A stretch of 64,000 nt of DNA from Albimonas sp963977235 (lineage in GTDB: Bacteria > Pseudomonadota > Alphaproteobacteria > Rhodobacterales > Rhodobacteraceae): assembly GCF_963977235.1 (NCBI RefSeq), contig NZ_CAXBOD010000001.1, positions 310,001 to 374,000 of the forward strand, in the 5' to 3' direction. The position numbers and the translations under genes were made by a program. A model generated the notes under the pieces. It saw only the letters and a list, made by a program, of their open reading frames with translations, had not been told where the DNA came from and made no database searches. Positions 40,780 through 49,590 of this stretch are shown piece by piece. Every line of letters begins with the position of its first letter. Positions within the stretch are counted from its first letter, which is position 1.

Positions 40780-41340
40780 TCAGTCCCCCGCGTAGGCGCA
40801 CAGCGCGTGGACCGTGACGCCCATCCGCTCGAGCCGCGCGCGGCCGCCGAGGTCGGGCAGGTCGACCACGAAGGCGGCGCCCACGACCTCGCCTCCCAGC
40901 CGCTCGACCAGCTTCACGGCGGCCTCGGCGGTGCCGCCGGTGGCCAGCAGGTCGTCGACGATCAGCACCTGCTCGCCGGCCTCGATGGCGTCGTCATGCG
41001 CCTCGAGCACCGCCTCGCCGTATTCCAGCGCATAGGCCTGCGCGATCCGGGGCCCGGGCAGCTTGCCCTGCTTGCGCATCGCCAGGAACCCGGCCGAGAG
41101 CTGGTGGGCGCAGGCGCCCCCGATGATGAAGCCCCGCGCCTCGAGCCCGGCCACGTGCTGGATTCGCGCGCCCGCGAAGGGGCCGACCAGCCGGTCGACC
41201 GCCGCGCGCAAGCCCCGGGGGTGGCCGAACAGCGGCATCACGTCCCGGAACTGGATGCCCGGCTTGGGGAAATCGGGGATCGTGCGGATGTAGTCGCGCA
41301 CGTCGTCCCCCCAGCCGAAGGGTTTCTGCGCCGCGTTCAC
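40780..41340 (-). CDS. apt: Adenine phosphoribosyltransferase
   Basis: A 186-residue purine salvage enzyme that makes AMP from adenine and PRPP. The PRPP-binding loop VLIVDDLLATGGTAEAAV is intact, and the N-terminal IRTIPDFPKPGIQFRD and GLEARGFIIGG are family signatures. GTG start at 41340 overlaps the flavin reductase stop (GTGA at 41337-41340), so the genes are coupled. Adenine deaminase at 43564-45396 is the other adenine-using enzyme in the window but is in a separate transcript. Confidence 0.96.
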   Translation of the reverse strand: MNAAQKPFGWGDDVRDYIRTIPDFPKPGIQFRDVMPLFGHPRGLRAAVDRLVGPFAGARIQHVAGLEARGFIIGGACAHQLSAGFLAMRKQGKLPGPRIAQAYALEYGEAVLEAHDDAIEAGEQVLIVDDLLATGGTAEAAVKLVERLGGEVVGAAFVVDLPDLGGRARLERMGVTVHALCAYAGD

Positions 41341-41981
41341 GGCTTGAGGTTCCCCGCGTCGCCGCCGCCCGGCCGGGTCATCGCGAACAGCTCGCGCACC
41401 ACGGCGTAGTCCTTGTAGCCGCAGCGGGCCACCGGCTGCACCTTGGTCAGGTCGAAGATCCCCTCGGTCAGCACGTCGTCGCGGATATGCACGGCGACCA
41501 CCTGGCCGATCACCATCACGTTCTCCATCGAGCGGTCGCCGTGGGGCAGCGCCAGCTCCTGCACCAGCCGGCATTCCAGCGTGGCGGGGGCCTCGGCGAT
41601 GCGGGGGGCCGCGATCTCGAGGCACGGCGCGGCGGTCAGGCCCGCCATCGCCATCTCGTCCTCGCCCGGCGCGAAGGCGCCCGAGGACAGGTTCATCGCG
41701 TCGCGCAGCTCCCATCCCACCACGTTGGCGGCGAACTCTCCGGTCTCGCGCACGTTGGTCAGGCTGTCCTTGGTCTCGTCCCGGCGGCCGACCTTGCGGT
41801 CGTTGATCGAGAACATCACCATCGGCGGATCGTCGGCCACCCCGTTGAAGAACGAGTAGGGCGCCAGGTTCACCCGGCCCGCCTTGTCGACGGTCGAGAT
41901 CCAGCCGATCGGCCGCGGCGCCACGATCGCCTTGAACGGGTTGTGGGGCAGGGGGTGCCCATCCTGGATGCGATAGTGCAC
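41337..41981 (-). CDS. Flavin reductase family protein
   Basis: A 214-residue FMN-binding split-barrel protein. The N-terminal block NPFKAIVAPRPIGWISTVDKAGRVNLAPYSFFN is the family signature, and FAANVVGWELRDAMNLSS follows. These proteins use NAD(P)H to reduce flavin or bind flavin as oxygenase partners. The substrate is unknown. It heads the pair with apt and is divergent from a GNAT acetyltransferase; a 17-bp palindrome sits in the shared upstream region. Confidence 0.88.
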   Translation of the reverse strand: MHYRIQDGHPLPHNPFKAIVAPRPIGWISTVDKAGRVNLAPYSFFNGVADDPPMVMFSINDRKVGRRDETKDSLTNVRETGEFAANVVGWELRDAMNLSSGAFAPGEDEMAMAGLTAAPCLEIAAPRIAEAPATLECRLVQELALPHGDRSMENVMVIGQVVAVHIRDDVLTEGIFDLTKVQPVARCGYKDYAVVRELFAMTRPGGGDAGNLKP

Positions 41982-42030
41982 GCGGATCTCCTTCGTCGCG
42001 GCGTCCCCCGGTCCGGGGAGGGTCGGGGCC

Positions 42031-42047
42031 CGTTCTAGACGAGAACG
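42031..42047. promoter_or_regulatory. Palindromic operator candidate
   Basis: CGTTCT AGACG AGAACG, a 6-bp inverted repeat with a 5-bp spacer, lies between the divergent flavin reductase (start 41981) and GNAT (start 42121) genes. No known regulator is nearby. Confidence 0.4.
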
Positions 42048-42120
42048 CGCCGGACATGCTACGGGGCCCTTCGCGTTCGCCCCTCAGGGCCCTCTCCCCC
42101 CAGTCGATGGATCCGCCGCC

Positions 42121-42639
42121 ATGTTCCGAGTGATGCGCGAGCGTCCGCAGGACGAGGCCGAGGTCGAGTGGCTCTACGACACCTGCTTCGCGCCCGGGCG
42201 GACGGCGCTCAGCTCCTACCGCCTGCGCGAGGGGGTGGAGCCGATCCCTGAACTGCGCCTGCTCGCCCGCGACGAATACGACGCGGTGGCCGGCGCGATC
42301 CGCTACTGGCCCGTGCAGATCGGGTCCGCGCGCCTGCCCTGCCTGCTGCTGGGCCCGGTCGCGGTTCACCCCACCCGTCAGGGCGAGGGGCTGGCCGCCT
42401 CGCTGATCGGGCTGACGCTGGAGACGGCGGGAGAGCTCGGCTGGACCCGCGTGGCGCTGGTGGGGGACGAGCCCTACTACCGCCGCTTCGGCTTCAGCCG
42501 GGAGCTGGGGCGCGGCCTGGTCTTCCCGCCCCCCACCAACCCCGCCCGCGTGCTGGGCCGCGAGCTGCTCCTCCCCGGCGCCTGGGAGGGCGTGGCCGGC
42601 GATGTGCAGCGCTGGGAGGGTCCGCTGGCGCCGGGCTGA
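42121..42639 (+). CDS. GNAT-family N-acetyltransferase (YhbS-like)
   Basis: A 172-residue acetyltransferase. The acetyl-CoA-binding motif A is LLGPVAVHPTRQGEGLAASLIGLTLE, with the R/Q-x-x-G/A pattern, and VGDEPYYRRFGFSR is the family end motif. The substrate is unknown. The ATG at 42121 is preceded by CGGATCCGCCGCC with no strong ribosome site. It is divergent from the flavin reductase gene. Confidence 0.86.
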   Translation: MFRVMRERPQDEAEVEWLYDTCFAPGRTALSSYRLREGVEPIPELRLLARDEYDAVAGAIRYWPVQIGSARLPCLLLGPVAVHPTRQGEGLAASLIGLTLETAGELGWTRVALVGDEPYYRRFGFSRELGRGLVFPPPTNPARVLGRELLLPGAWEGVAGDVQRWEGPLAPG

Positions 42640-42739
42640 GCCGCTTCCGGCCGCCCGCGCCCCCCCGGGGGCGGGACCTGCCGCCGCAACCGGTCGCGGA
42701 CGGGTCGCCGAACCCGGCCCTCGCCGCTAGGATGTCGCC

Positions 42740-43435
42740 ATGTCGATCTGGACCAGGATAGCCGAGGCGCTGCGGGCGCTGCGCGAGGGCGAGACCCTCG
42801 CCGACGTCTTCGCGCGGCTGAAGACGCCGCCCGAGCAGACCGCCGGCTTCGCCATCGCGGTGATCGCGCTGGGCGCGAAGATGGCCAAGGCCGACGGCAA
42901 GGTCACCCGCGACGAGGTCTCGGCCTTCCGGGAGGTGTTCCACATCCCCCCCAGCGCCGAGCGCCAGGCCGCGCGGATCTTCAACATGGCGCGCACCGAC
43001 GTGGCCGGGTTCGAGGGCTATGCGGCCTCGGTCGCCCGCATGTTCGGCGAGCGCAAGGCCCCGCTCGAGGACCTGCTGGAGGGCCTGTTCCACGTCGCCG
43101 CGGCCGATGGCGAGTTCCACCCCGACGAGGAGGCCTTCCTGCGCGAGGTCTGGCGCCTGTTCGGTCTGCCCGAACGGGTGTTCCGCACGCTCTACGCCCG
43201 CTACGCGCCCGGCGCGACGCCCGACCCCTACGAGGTGCTCGGCGTGGGTCCCGACGAGTCCGACGACAAGATCCGCCGCGCCTGGCGCCGGCTGGTGCGC
43301 GACACCCATCCCGACCGGATGATCGCCCGCGGCGTGCCGGAGGAGGCCGTGCGCCTCGCCACCCAGCGCCTGGCCGCGATCAACGACGCCTACGACGAGA
43401 TCATGCAGCTGCGCCAGGGCGCCGCCTCGACCTAA
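42740..43435 (+). CDS. TerB-DnaJ domain protein (DjlA-like)
   Basis: A 231-residue protein. Residues about 30-160 form a TerB-like alpha-helical domain (ALGAKMAKADGKVTRDEVSAFREVF and a second LFHVAAADGEFHPDEEAFLREVW repeat). The C-terminus is a J-domain with PDPYEVLGVGPDESDDKIRRAW and HPD at 190-192, which stimulates Hsp70 ATPase. There is no N-terminal membrane helix, unlike DjlA of enterobacteria. The Hsp70-like gene at 57454 is too far away to link by operon. Confidence 0.9.
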   Translation: MSIWTRIAEALRALREGETLADVFARLKTPPEQTAGFAIAVIALGAKMAKADGKVTRDEVSAFREVFHIPPSAERQAARIFNMARTDVAGFEGYAASVARMFGERKAPLEDLLEGLFHVAAADGEFHPDEEAFLREVWRLFGLPERVFRTLYARYAPGATPDPYEVLGVGPDESDDKIRRAWRRLVRDTHPDRMIARGVPEEAVRLATQRLAAINDAYDEIMQLRQGAAST

Positions 43436-43460
43436 CCCCGGATCCGTCGCCCAGGGCGTC

Positions 43461-43500
43461 GCCCCGGCCCGCCCCGGCCCGCCCCGGCCCGCCTCGGCCT
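43461..43500 (+). repeat. 10-bp tandem repeat
   Basis: GCCCCGGCCC occurs three times exactly and a fourth time with changes (GCCTCGGCCT), in the convergent gap before the adenine deaminase gene. Confidence 0.75.
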
Positions 43501-43525
43501 GGCCTCGCCCCGGCCCGGCCTCGTA

Positions 43526-43544
43526 GGGCGCATTTCAATGCGCC
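43526..43544 (+). repeat. Hairpin repeat GGCGCATTTCAATGCGCC, copy 1
   Basis: A 7-bp inverted repeat with a TTCA loop, 20 bp from the minus-strand adenine deaminase stop. An identical copy is at 55362-55380. Confidence 0.75.
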
Positions 43545-43563
43545 GCGCTCCGCGGGCCGCGCC

Positions 43564-45396
43564 TTACGGCAACAGCACCTCGGTCAGCTCGAAGGTCTCG
43601 ACGTCGACCAGCCCCTTGTCGGAGATCCGCAGGCTCGGGATCACCGCCAGCGCCAGCAGCGAGTGCTGCATGAAGGCGTTGTTGAGCGTGCAGCCGCAGT
43701 CGCGCAGGGCCTGGGCCAGGGCCTCGGCCTGCGCGGCGACCTGCTCGGCCGGGGCGTCCGACATCAGGCCGGCGACGGGGAGGGGGACGCAGGCGAGCTC
43801 CTCGCCGTCGCGCCAGACGCAGGCGCCGCCGCCGATCTCGGCCAGCCGGTTCACGGCCCGCGCCATGTCCTCGGCCGAGCGTCCCACCACGATCACCTGG
43901 TGGCAGTCGTGCGCAACCGTCGAGGCCACCGCGCAGGGCCCCTCGTAGCCGAAGCCGCTGACCAGGGCGTTGGCGATCTCGCCGGTGGCGTGGTGACGCT
44001 CGACCACCGCGATGCGGCAGAGGTCGCCGGGGGCGGACTCGGGGGACAGGGCGCCGTCGACCACCGGGACCTCTGCCTCCAGCGCGCGGGTGGGGGCCTG
44101 GTTCTCGACCACCCCGATGACCCGGGCGCGGGCGTAGTTGGCGCCGGCGGGGGCCTCGATCCGGAAATCCTCCGGCGCGGCGCCGCGGGCGAGGTGGACG
44201 GTGTCCCTGGCCGCCGCGGGCCACTCGAAGCCGGGGCGGGGGACCAGCATCTCGCCGCCCTCGGCCACCACCTCGCCGCGGCAGATCACGGTCCGGGCGC
44301 GGAACTCCACCAGGCTGTCGGTCAGCACCACGTCGGCGCGCCGGCCGGGGGCGATCGAGCCGAGCTCCCGCCCCAGCCCGAAATGCGAGGCGGCGTTGAT
44401 CGTGCACATCTGCAGCGCGGTCATCGGGCGCAGCCCCTGGGCGATGGCGTGGCGCAGGACGCGGTCCATGTGGCCCTCGCGCACCAGCGTGGGGGCGTAG
44501 CAGTCGTCGGTGCACAGGATCAGGCAGCGGGTGTCGAGCCCCGCCTCGGTCACGGCGCGCACCTGGGCCGCCACGTCGTACCAGGCCGAGCCCAGCCGCA
44601 GCATCGCCGCCATCCCCTGGCGGACGCGGGCGAGCGCGTCCTCGGGGCGGGTGCCCTCGTGGTCGTCGGCGGGGCCGCCGGCGGCATAGGCGTGGAAGGC
44701 GCGGCCCAGCTCGGGCGAGGCGTAGTGGCCGCCCACGGTCTTGCCCGCCGCCATCGCCTCGGCGATCTCGCCCATCATCTTGGGGTCGCCCGCCGCGACG
44801 CCGGGGAAGTTCATCACCTCGCCGAGGCCCGCGATGCCGGGCCAGGTCATCATCTGCGCGATGTCCTCGGGCCCCAGCTCGGCGCCCGGCGTCTCCAGCC
44901 CCGGCGCCGAGGGCACGCAGGACGGGGCCTGCATGTAGACGTTGATCGGCTGGACCATCGCCTCGTCGTGCATCAGGCGCACGCCCTCGAGGCCCATGAC
45001 GTTGGCGATCTCGTGGGGGTCGGCGAACAGGGTGGTCGAGCCGTGCGGGGCGACGGCGCGAACGAACTCTGTGGGGGTCAGCATGCCGGACTCGACATGC
45101 ATGTGGGCGTCGACGAGGCCCGGCGACATGATCGCGCCGCGGGCCTCGATCACGCAGGTCTCCTCGCCGATGCAGGGGGCGGCGTCGGGGCCGCAGTAGG
45201 CGAAGCGGCCGCCCAGGATGGCAAGGTCGATGCCGGGGATCAGCTCGCCCGAATGCACGTTGGCCCAGGTCCCGCCGCGGATCACCAGGTCGGCGGGGGC
45301 GCGGCCGGCGGCGACCTCGACCAGGGCGGGGGCGAGCTCGGACCAGGAGCGGATGCCATGGGCCAGGCGCGGGTCGGCGGAGGGGAGGGTCGGCAT
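43564..45396 (-). CDS. ade: Adenine deaminase
   Basis: A 610-residue metal-dependent amidohydrolase that deaminates adenine to hypoxanthine. The metal site begins with VDAHMHVES, the usual Ade signature; LFADPHEIANV and TVGGHYASPEL follow. CTDDCYAP and NAASHFGLGRELGSIAPGRRADVVL are in the second half, and STVAHDCHQVIVVG lies in the C-terminal domain. The ATG at 45396 has GGAG upstream; a start 20 codons earlier is unlikely. It is monocistronic, with azlCD further upstream on the same strand. Confidence 0.95.
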   Translation of the reverse strand: MPTLPSADPRLAHGIRSWSELAPALVEVAAGRAPADLVIRGGTWANVHSGELIPGIDLAILGGRFAYCGPDAAPCIGEETCVIEARGAIMSPGLVDAHMHVESGMLTPTEFVRAVAPHGSTTLFADPHEIANVMGLEGVRLMHDEAMVQPINVYMQAPSCVPSAPGLETPGAELGPEDIAQMMTWPGIAGLGEVMNFPGVAAGDPKMMGEIAEAMAAGKTVGGHYASPELGRAFHAYAAGGPADDHEGTRPEDALARVRQGMAAMLRLGSAWYDVAAQVRAVTEAGLDTRCLILCTDDCYAPTLVREGHMDRVLRHAIAQGLRPMTALQMCTINAASHFGLGRELGSIAPGRRADVVLTDSLVEFRARTVICRGEVVAEGGEMLVPRPGFEWPAAARDTVHLARGAAPEDFRIEAPAGANYARARVIGVVENQAPTRALEAEVPVVDGALSPESAPGDLCRIAVVERHHATGEIANALVSGFGYEGPCAVASTVAHDCHQVIVVGRSAEDMARAVNRLAEIGGGACVWRDGEELACVPLPVAGLMSDAPAEQVAAQAEALAQALRDCGCTLNNAFMQHSLLALAVIPSLRISDKGLVDVETFELTEVLLP

Positions 45397-45475
45397 CCGG
45401 GAGCTCCGTCGTGGAAAAGGTCGCCGGAGGGTGGCGCCGGGGAGCGGCCGGGGCAAGGGGCGCGCGGGGCGGGCG

Positions 45476-45805
45476 TCAGGCCAGGGCCTGAAGAAGGAGG
45501 AGCAGGCCGATGCCCGAGACGATGGGCAGCAGCAGGCGGCCGGTGGCCATGCCCACGGCGAGCACCGTCAGGGCGGCGAGGATGCGGAACGGGTCGGTCT
45601 CGCCGTCCAGCGCGCGGGGCCAGACCACCATCGGGGCGACCATCGCCGGCAGCACCGTGACGGGCACGTAGCGCAGCAGGCGCATCGCCCAGTCGGGGAA
45701 CTCGCGCCCGCCGGCGAGGCCGATGAAGGACCAGCGGATCAGGTAGGTGCACACGCCCAGCGCCGCGATCGAGGCCCAGAGCGTGGCGTCGGAAGCGGTG
45801 ATCAT
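45476..45805 (-). CDS. azlD: AzlD-family branched-chain amino acid exporter subunit
   Basis: A 109-residue membrane protein with four hydrophobic helices. TYLIRWSFIGL near the start and LRYVPVTVLPAMVAP are family features. It pairs with AzlC as a branched-chain amino acid exporter. Its ATG overlaps the azlC stop (ATGA at 45802-45805), so the two are coupled. Confidence 0.9.
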   Translation of the reverse strand: MITASDATLWASIAALGVCTYLIRWSFIGLAGGREFPDWAMRLLRYVPVTVLPAMVAPMVVWPRALDGETDPFRILAALTVLAVGMATGRLLLPIVSGIGLLLLLQALA

Positions 45806-46635
45806 CGGGGGGCCTCCGTCTCGTCGGCGCGGCGGGCGAGGCGCAGCTCGACCGCCGCGCCGACGCCCATGCCGATGGCCGCGGCGACGATCAGCCCGAG
45901 GTTCCACGGCGCCCAGGCCAGCGCCAGCGAGGCGGCGACGGCCGCCAGCGCGGCGCAGATGTTGGCCGTGCCGCGGATCATCGGGGCGACGATGGCCAGG
46001 AACATCGCGGGGGGCATGAAGTCGATCGGCAGCCCCTCGGGGATCCAGCCGCCGGCCACCAGGCCGAGGGCCGAGCAGATCACCCAGGCGGTGGACATCG
46101 GCAGGGCGACGCCGAAGTAGAAGGCGAGCTTGCGGGGCAAGGGCTCCTGCGGGATCACCGCCCAGCGGCGCATCGACAGGCCATAGACCTGATCGACCAC
46201 GAAGAACCCCGCGATGGCGCGGATCCAGGCCGGGGCCTTGCCGATATGGGGGGCGAGCGAGGCGGAATACATCGCCATGCGCAGGTTCACCGCCAGCGCC
46301 GCAACCACCGCCACGATGGCCGGCGCCTGGTCGGTGAGCAGCTCGAGGAACGCGAACTGCGCCGCGCCGGCGATCACCGAGACCGTCAGCACCATCGCCT
46401 TGAGCGGGTCGAGTCCCGCCGCCGTGGCCACCGCGCCGAACAGCATGCCGAACGGGATCACGCTGACGATGAAGGGGAGGCTCGCCGTCGTGCCCTCGAG
46501 CGCCACGCGCCACAGGGGGCCGGAGAAGGCGGGGTCGTCCTCGGGCGCGGGCGCGGGCGCGGGCGTGCGGGTGGGAGCCGCCGCGCCGGGGGCGGACGGG
46601 TTGCGGCTGGGGGCGAGGTCGCTCATCCTGCGCAT
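45802..46635 (-). CDS. azlC: AzlC-family branched-chain amino acid exporter subunit
   Basis: A 277-residue permease. The core (SLPFIVSVIPFGMLFGAVATAAG, FLELLTDQAPAIVAVVAALAVNLRMAMYSASLAPHI) is typical of AzlC, with about seven helices. The first 35 residues are a Pro/Ala-rich tail that is not conserved. ATG at 46635 has GGGAG upstream; ATG at 46626 is another choice. The open frame beyond is not needed. Confidence 0.9.
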   Translation of the reverse strand: MRRMSDLAPSRNPSAPGAAAPTRTPAPAPAPEDDPAFSGPLWRVALEGTTASLPFIVSVIPFGMLFGAVATAAGLDPLKAMVLTVSVIAGAAQFAFLELLTDQAPAIVAVVAALAVNLRMAMYSASLAPHIGKAPAWIRAIAGFFVVDQVYGLSMRRWAVIPQEPLPRKLAFYFGVALPMSTAWVICSALGLVAGGWIPEGLPIDFMPPAMFLAIVAPMIRGTANICAALAAVAASLALAWAPWNLGLIVAAAIGMGVGAAVELRLARRADETEAPR

Positions 46636-46824
46636 GGTCTCCCGGCCCGCGGCGGGACCGTCCGTGTTCGGGGTGGCTTGGTCAGCATTCCTTACCTTGA
46701 GGGCAGGCCCCGTGCAATTCACCGATCGTGAGGCGTGGCGTCACCGTCCGGCATCGCAGGACGGCCGCGCGGGCGCGTGGGCGCGCCGGGCCGCGGGGCC
46801 GCGGCCAGCCTCGGGCGCCGGGCG

Positions 46825-47553
46825 GTGAGGCCGGTTCCGGTCGTTATCCTGGGCGGCGGCGAGGCCCGGCGCATGGGCGGGGGGGACAAGGGGCTGGCCC
46901 TGCTGGGCGGGCGGCCGCTGCTCGATCACGTGATCGCGCGGCTGGCGCCCCAGGCCGGGGCGATGGCGCTGAGCGCCAATGGCGAGCCGGCGCGATTCGC
47001 CCGTTGGGGCCTGCCGGTGCTGGCCGATGCGGCGACGTCGGGGCGCCCGCAGGCGCGGGCGGGCGAGGCGCGGGCGGGCGAGGCGCGGGCGGGCGAGGCG
47101 CGGGCGGGGCCGCTGGCGGGGATCCTGGCGGCGCTCGACTGGGCGGCGGCGCGGGGCGAGGCGCAGGTCGCGACCGCGCCCTGGGACACGCCGTTCCTGC
47201 CGGGCGACCTGCTGGCGCGGCTGGCCGAGGCGGCGGAGGCCTCGGGCGCCCCTGTCGCGCTCGCCTGCGGGCCGGATCCCGAGCGGGCCGAGGGCGCGCT
47301 GCACCCCGCCGTGGGTCTGTGGTCGACCGCGCTGCGCGAGGATCTGCGCGCGGCGCTGGCGCAGGGGACGCGGCGGGTGCGGGGGTGGGCCGCGGGGCGG
47401 GGGTTCGCGCGCGTCCGGTTCGAGGCCGGGGCGCAGGCCGGGGTCCCCGATCCGTTCTTCAACATCAACACGCCGGCTGATATGGCGCTGGCCGAGCGGC
47501 TGTGGCGGGCGCATCTCGCGGTCCGCTCCGCGGCAGGAAAGGACGAGGCTTGA
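46825..47553 (+). CDS. mobA: Molybdenum cofactor guanylyltransferase
   Basis: A 242-residue enzyme that adds GMP to molybdopterin to form MGD cofactor. The nucleotide-binding signature is VILGGGEARRMGGGDKGLALLGG, and later motifs are ATAPWDTPFLPGDLL and FFNINTPADM. GTG at 46825 gives the usual N-terminus; the frame is open for 30 more codons upstream. A short ARAGE repeat (three and a half units, about 47056-47110) is inserted before PLAGILAAL, where the family has a short loop. The MFS gene follows after 37 bp. Confidence 0.88.
   Translation: MRPVPVVILGGGEARRMGGGDKGLALLGGRPLLDHVIARLAPQAGAMALSANGEPARFARWGLPVLADAATSGRPQARAGEARAGEARAGEARAGPLAGILAALDWAAARGEAQVATAPWDTPFLPGDLLARLAEAAEASGAPVALACGPDPERAEGALHPAVGLWSTALREDLRAALAQGTRRVRGWAAGRGFARVRFEAGAQAGVPDPFFNINTPADMALAERLWRAHLAVRSAAGKDEA
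47056..47110 (+). repeat. In-frame 15-bp tandem repeat within mobA
   Basis: GCGCGGGCGGGCGAG is repeated about 3.5 times and encodes Ala-Arg-Ala-Gly-Glu units. The period is a multiple of three, so the frame is kept. Confidence 0.85.
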
Positions 47554-47590
47554 TCGACCGACTTCTCGTCTTGCCGGCGGCGGGCCTCCG

Positions 47591-48769
47591 ATGAGGTCCC
47601 CGCTTCTGTCGGGCGCGTTCCTGCGGACCTCGGGCTACTACGTCGCCTTTTTCGGGGCGATGGGGGTGTATCTGCCGTTCTGGCCGCTGTGGCTGAAGGA
47701 CTGGGGGCTGACCGAGGCCGAGATCGGGGCCTACACCTCTGCGGGCATCGTGATGCGGCTGCTGGCGGGGCTGGCGCTGCCGGTGCTCGCCGACCGGATG
47801 GAGGCGCGGCGGCTGACGCTGGCGCTGGTGGGGGCCGTGGGCGCCGTGCTGTTCGTGCTGCACCTGGCCGCGGGGGCGCCCTGGGTGCTGCTGGCGTTGA
47901 CCATGCTGACCGCGGGCGTGTTCTCGGCGATGATGCCGATCGGGGACGCGCTGGGGGCGGCGGCGGCGCGCAGCTTCGGGTTCGAGTATGCGCATGCGCG
48001 GGCCGTGGGCTCGGCCAGTTTCCTGGTGATGAACGTGGCGATGGGCGGCGCGCTGGCGCTGATGGGGGCGGATGCGGCGCTTTGGGCGATCGTGGCGTGC
48101 CTCGTGGCGGCGGCCTGGCTGGGGGGCACGCATCCCGGCGGCGGGCGGGTGCAGGGCGGCGCGCCGCCGAGCCTGACCGAGATGCGGCGGCTGGTCTCGA
48201 CGCCGCTGTTCGTGGTTTTCGCCCTCGCCTCGGGGTTCGCGCAGGCGAGCCACGGGGTGCAGTATGTCTACGCCTCGGTGCACTGGCGCGAGCTGGGGGT
48301 GGCCGAGGAGACCATCGGACTGCTCTGGGCCTTCGGGGTGCTGGTCGAGGTGGGGCTGATGGTCTTCTTCGGCCCCGCGCTGATCCGCCGCCTGGGGGCG
48401 CCGGGCGCCATCGCGCTGGCGGGCGGGGTGGGAGCGGTGCGCTGGGTGGCGATGACCTTCGATCCCACCGGCCCGCTGCTGTGGGCGCTGCAGGGGACGC
48501 ACGCGATCAGCTTCGCGGCGGCGCATCTGGGCTCGATCGCCTTCATCCAGGCCGCGGCGCCCGAGCGGCTGGCCGGGGCGGCGCAGGCGGTGATGCAGGT
48601 GCTGGGCTCGGGCGTGCTGATGGCCGGCGCCTCGGCGCTGGCGGCGGTGGTCTATCCGGAGTTCGGGGGAGGGGCCTGGTGGATCGCGGCGGCGATGTCC
48701 GCGATCGCGCTGGTCCTGTCGCTGGAGCTGCGGCGGCGCTGGGACGGGACGATGCAGAGAGCGGCCTAG
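47591..48769 (+). CDS. MFS transporter (HcaT-like / MFS_1-like)
   Basis: A 392-residue 12-helix major facilitator. The N-terminal YYVAFFGAMGVYLPFWPLWLKDWGL and EIGAYTSAGIVMRLLAG match the HcaT/NupG-like group, which includes 3-phenylpropionate and nucleoside transporters. The substrate is unknown. The ATG lies 37 bp after mobA, so a short operon is possible. Confidence 0.88.
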   Translation: MRSPLLSGAFLRTSGYYVAFFGAMGVYLPFWPLWLKDWGLTEAEIGAYTSAGIVMRLLAGLALPVLADRMEARRLTLALVGAVGAVLFVLHLAAGAPWVLLALTMLTAGVFSAMMPIGDALGAAAARSFGFEYAHARAVGSASFLVMNVAMGGALALMGADAALWAIVACLVAAAWLGGTHPGGGRVQGGAPPSLTEMRRLVSTPLFVVFALASGFAQASHGVQYVYASVHWRELGVAEETIGLLWAFGVLVEVGLMVFFGPALIRRLGAPGAIALAGGVGAVRWVAMTFDPTGPLLWALQGTHAISFAAAHLGSIAFIQAAAPERLAGAAQAVMQVLGSGVLMAGASALAAVVYPEFGGGAWWIAAAMSAIALVLSLELRRRWDGTMQRAA

Positions 48770-48894
48770 GGCGCGCCGGCAGGGCAGGACAGGGCCGGTC
48801 TCTGGCGTGGGGTCGGGGGGCGGGTCTGCCGTCCGCTTCGCGGCCGGGACGCCCGCCCGCCGACCCCGCCGCCGGGCCTGGCTCTGGCGGGGGC

Positions 48895-49590
48895 TCAGGC
48901 GGGGGGGGCGATGCGCTCGATCTCGCCGTCGATGTCGAGGAAGGCGCCGGTCTTCTCGGCCACCTCCGCGGCCGTCACGCCGGGGGCGACGGCCTTGAGC
49001 ACGAAGCGGCCGTCCTCGACATGGACCACGCCGAGGTTGGTGTAGATGCGCGAGACCACCTTGATGCCGGTCAGGGGGTAGGTGCAGCTTTCGACCAGCT
49101 TGGGCTCGCCGGTCTTGGTGGTGTGCTCGGTCAGGCACCAGACCTCGCGGGCGCCCGAGACGAGGTCCATCGCGCCGCCGACCGCGGGGATGCCCTCGTT
49201 GCCGGCGCGCCAGTTGGCGAGGTCGCCGTTGGGGGCGATCTGGAAGGCGCCCAGCAGGGCGAGATCGATATGCCCGCCGCGGATCATCGCGAAACTGTCG
49301 GCGTGGTGGAAGATCGAGGCGCCGGGGTTGAGCGTCACCGGCTTCTTGCCGGCGTTGATCAGATCCCAGTCGATATCCTCTGGCGCCGGGCCCTCGCCGA
49401 AGCCGAGGATGCCGTTCTCGGAGTGGTAGGTGACCTGGCGGCCGTCGGGGACGTATTGCGCGGCGAGCTCGGGCATGCCGATGCCGAGGTTCACGAAGGC
49501 GCCGTCGGGGATGTCCTGGGCGGCGCGCCAGGCCATCTGCGGGCGGGTGAGGCCGGTGGTCCGCGCGGCCTGGGTCCGGGCGTCGGTCAT
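48895..49590 (-). CDS. pcaJ: CoA transferase subunit B (3-oxoadipate type)
   Basis: A 231-residue subunit B of a family I CoA transferase. The catalytic Glu is in the YHSENGILGFG motif, and the early VNLGIGMPELAAQY and late CTYPLTGIKVVSRIYTNLGVVHV blocks are strongly PcaJ-like. It swaps CoA between succinyl-CoA and 3-oxoadipate (or another 3-oxoacid). The ATG at 49590 overlaps the subunit A stop (ATGA at 49587-49590). No other beta-ketoadipate genes are nearby, so the acceptor is not proven. Confidence 0.9.
   Translation of the reverse strand: MTDARTQAARTTGLTRPQMAWRAAQDIPDGAFVNLGIGMPELAAQYVPDGRQVTYHSENGILGFGEGPAPEDIDWDLINAGKKPVTLNPGASIFHHADSFAMIRGGHIDLALLGAFQIAPNGDLANWRAGNEGIPAVGGAMDLVSGAREVWCLTEHTTKTGEPKLVESCTYPLTGIKVVSRIYTNLGVVHVEDGRFVLKAVAPGVTAAEVAEKTGAFLDIDGEIERIAPPA

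Noticed and set aside
40440..40817. ORF reading RYTPAxPA-type repeats
   Set aside because: No ribosome site, lies in a minisatellite and runs into the antisense of apt.
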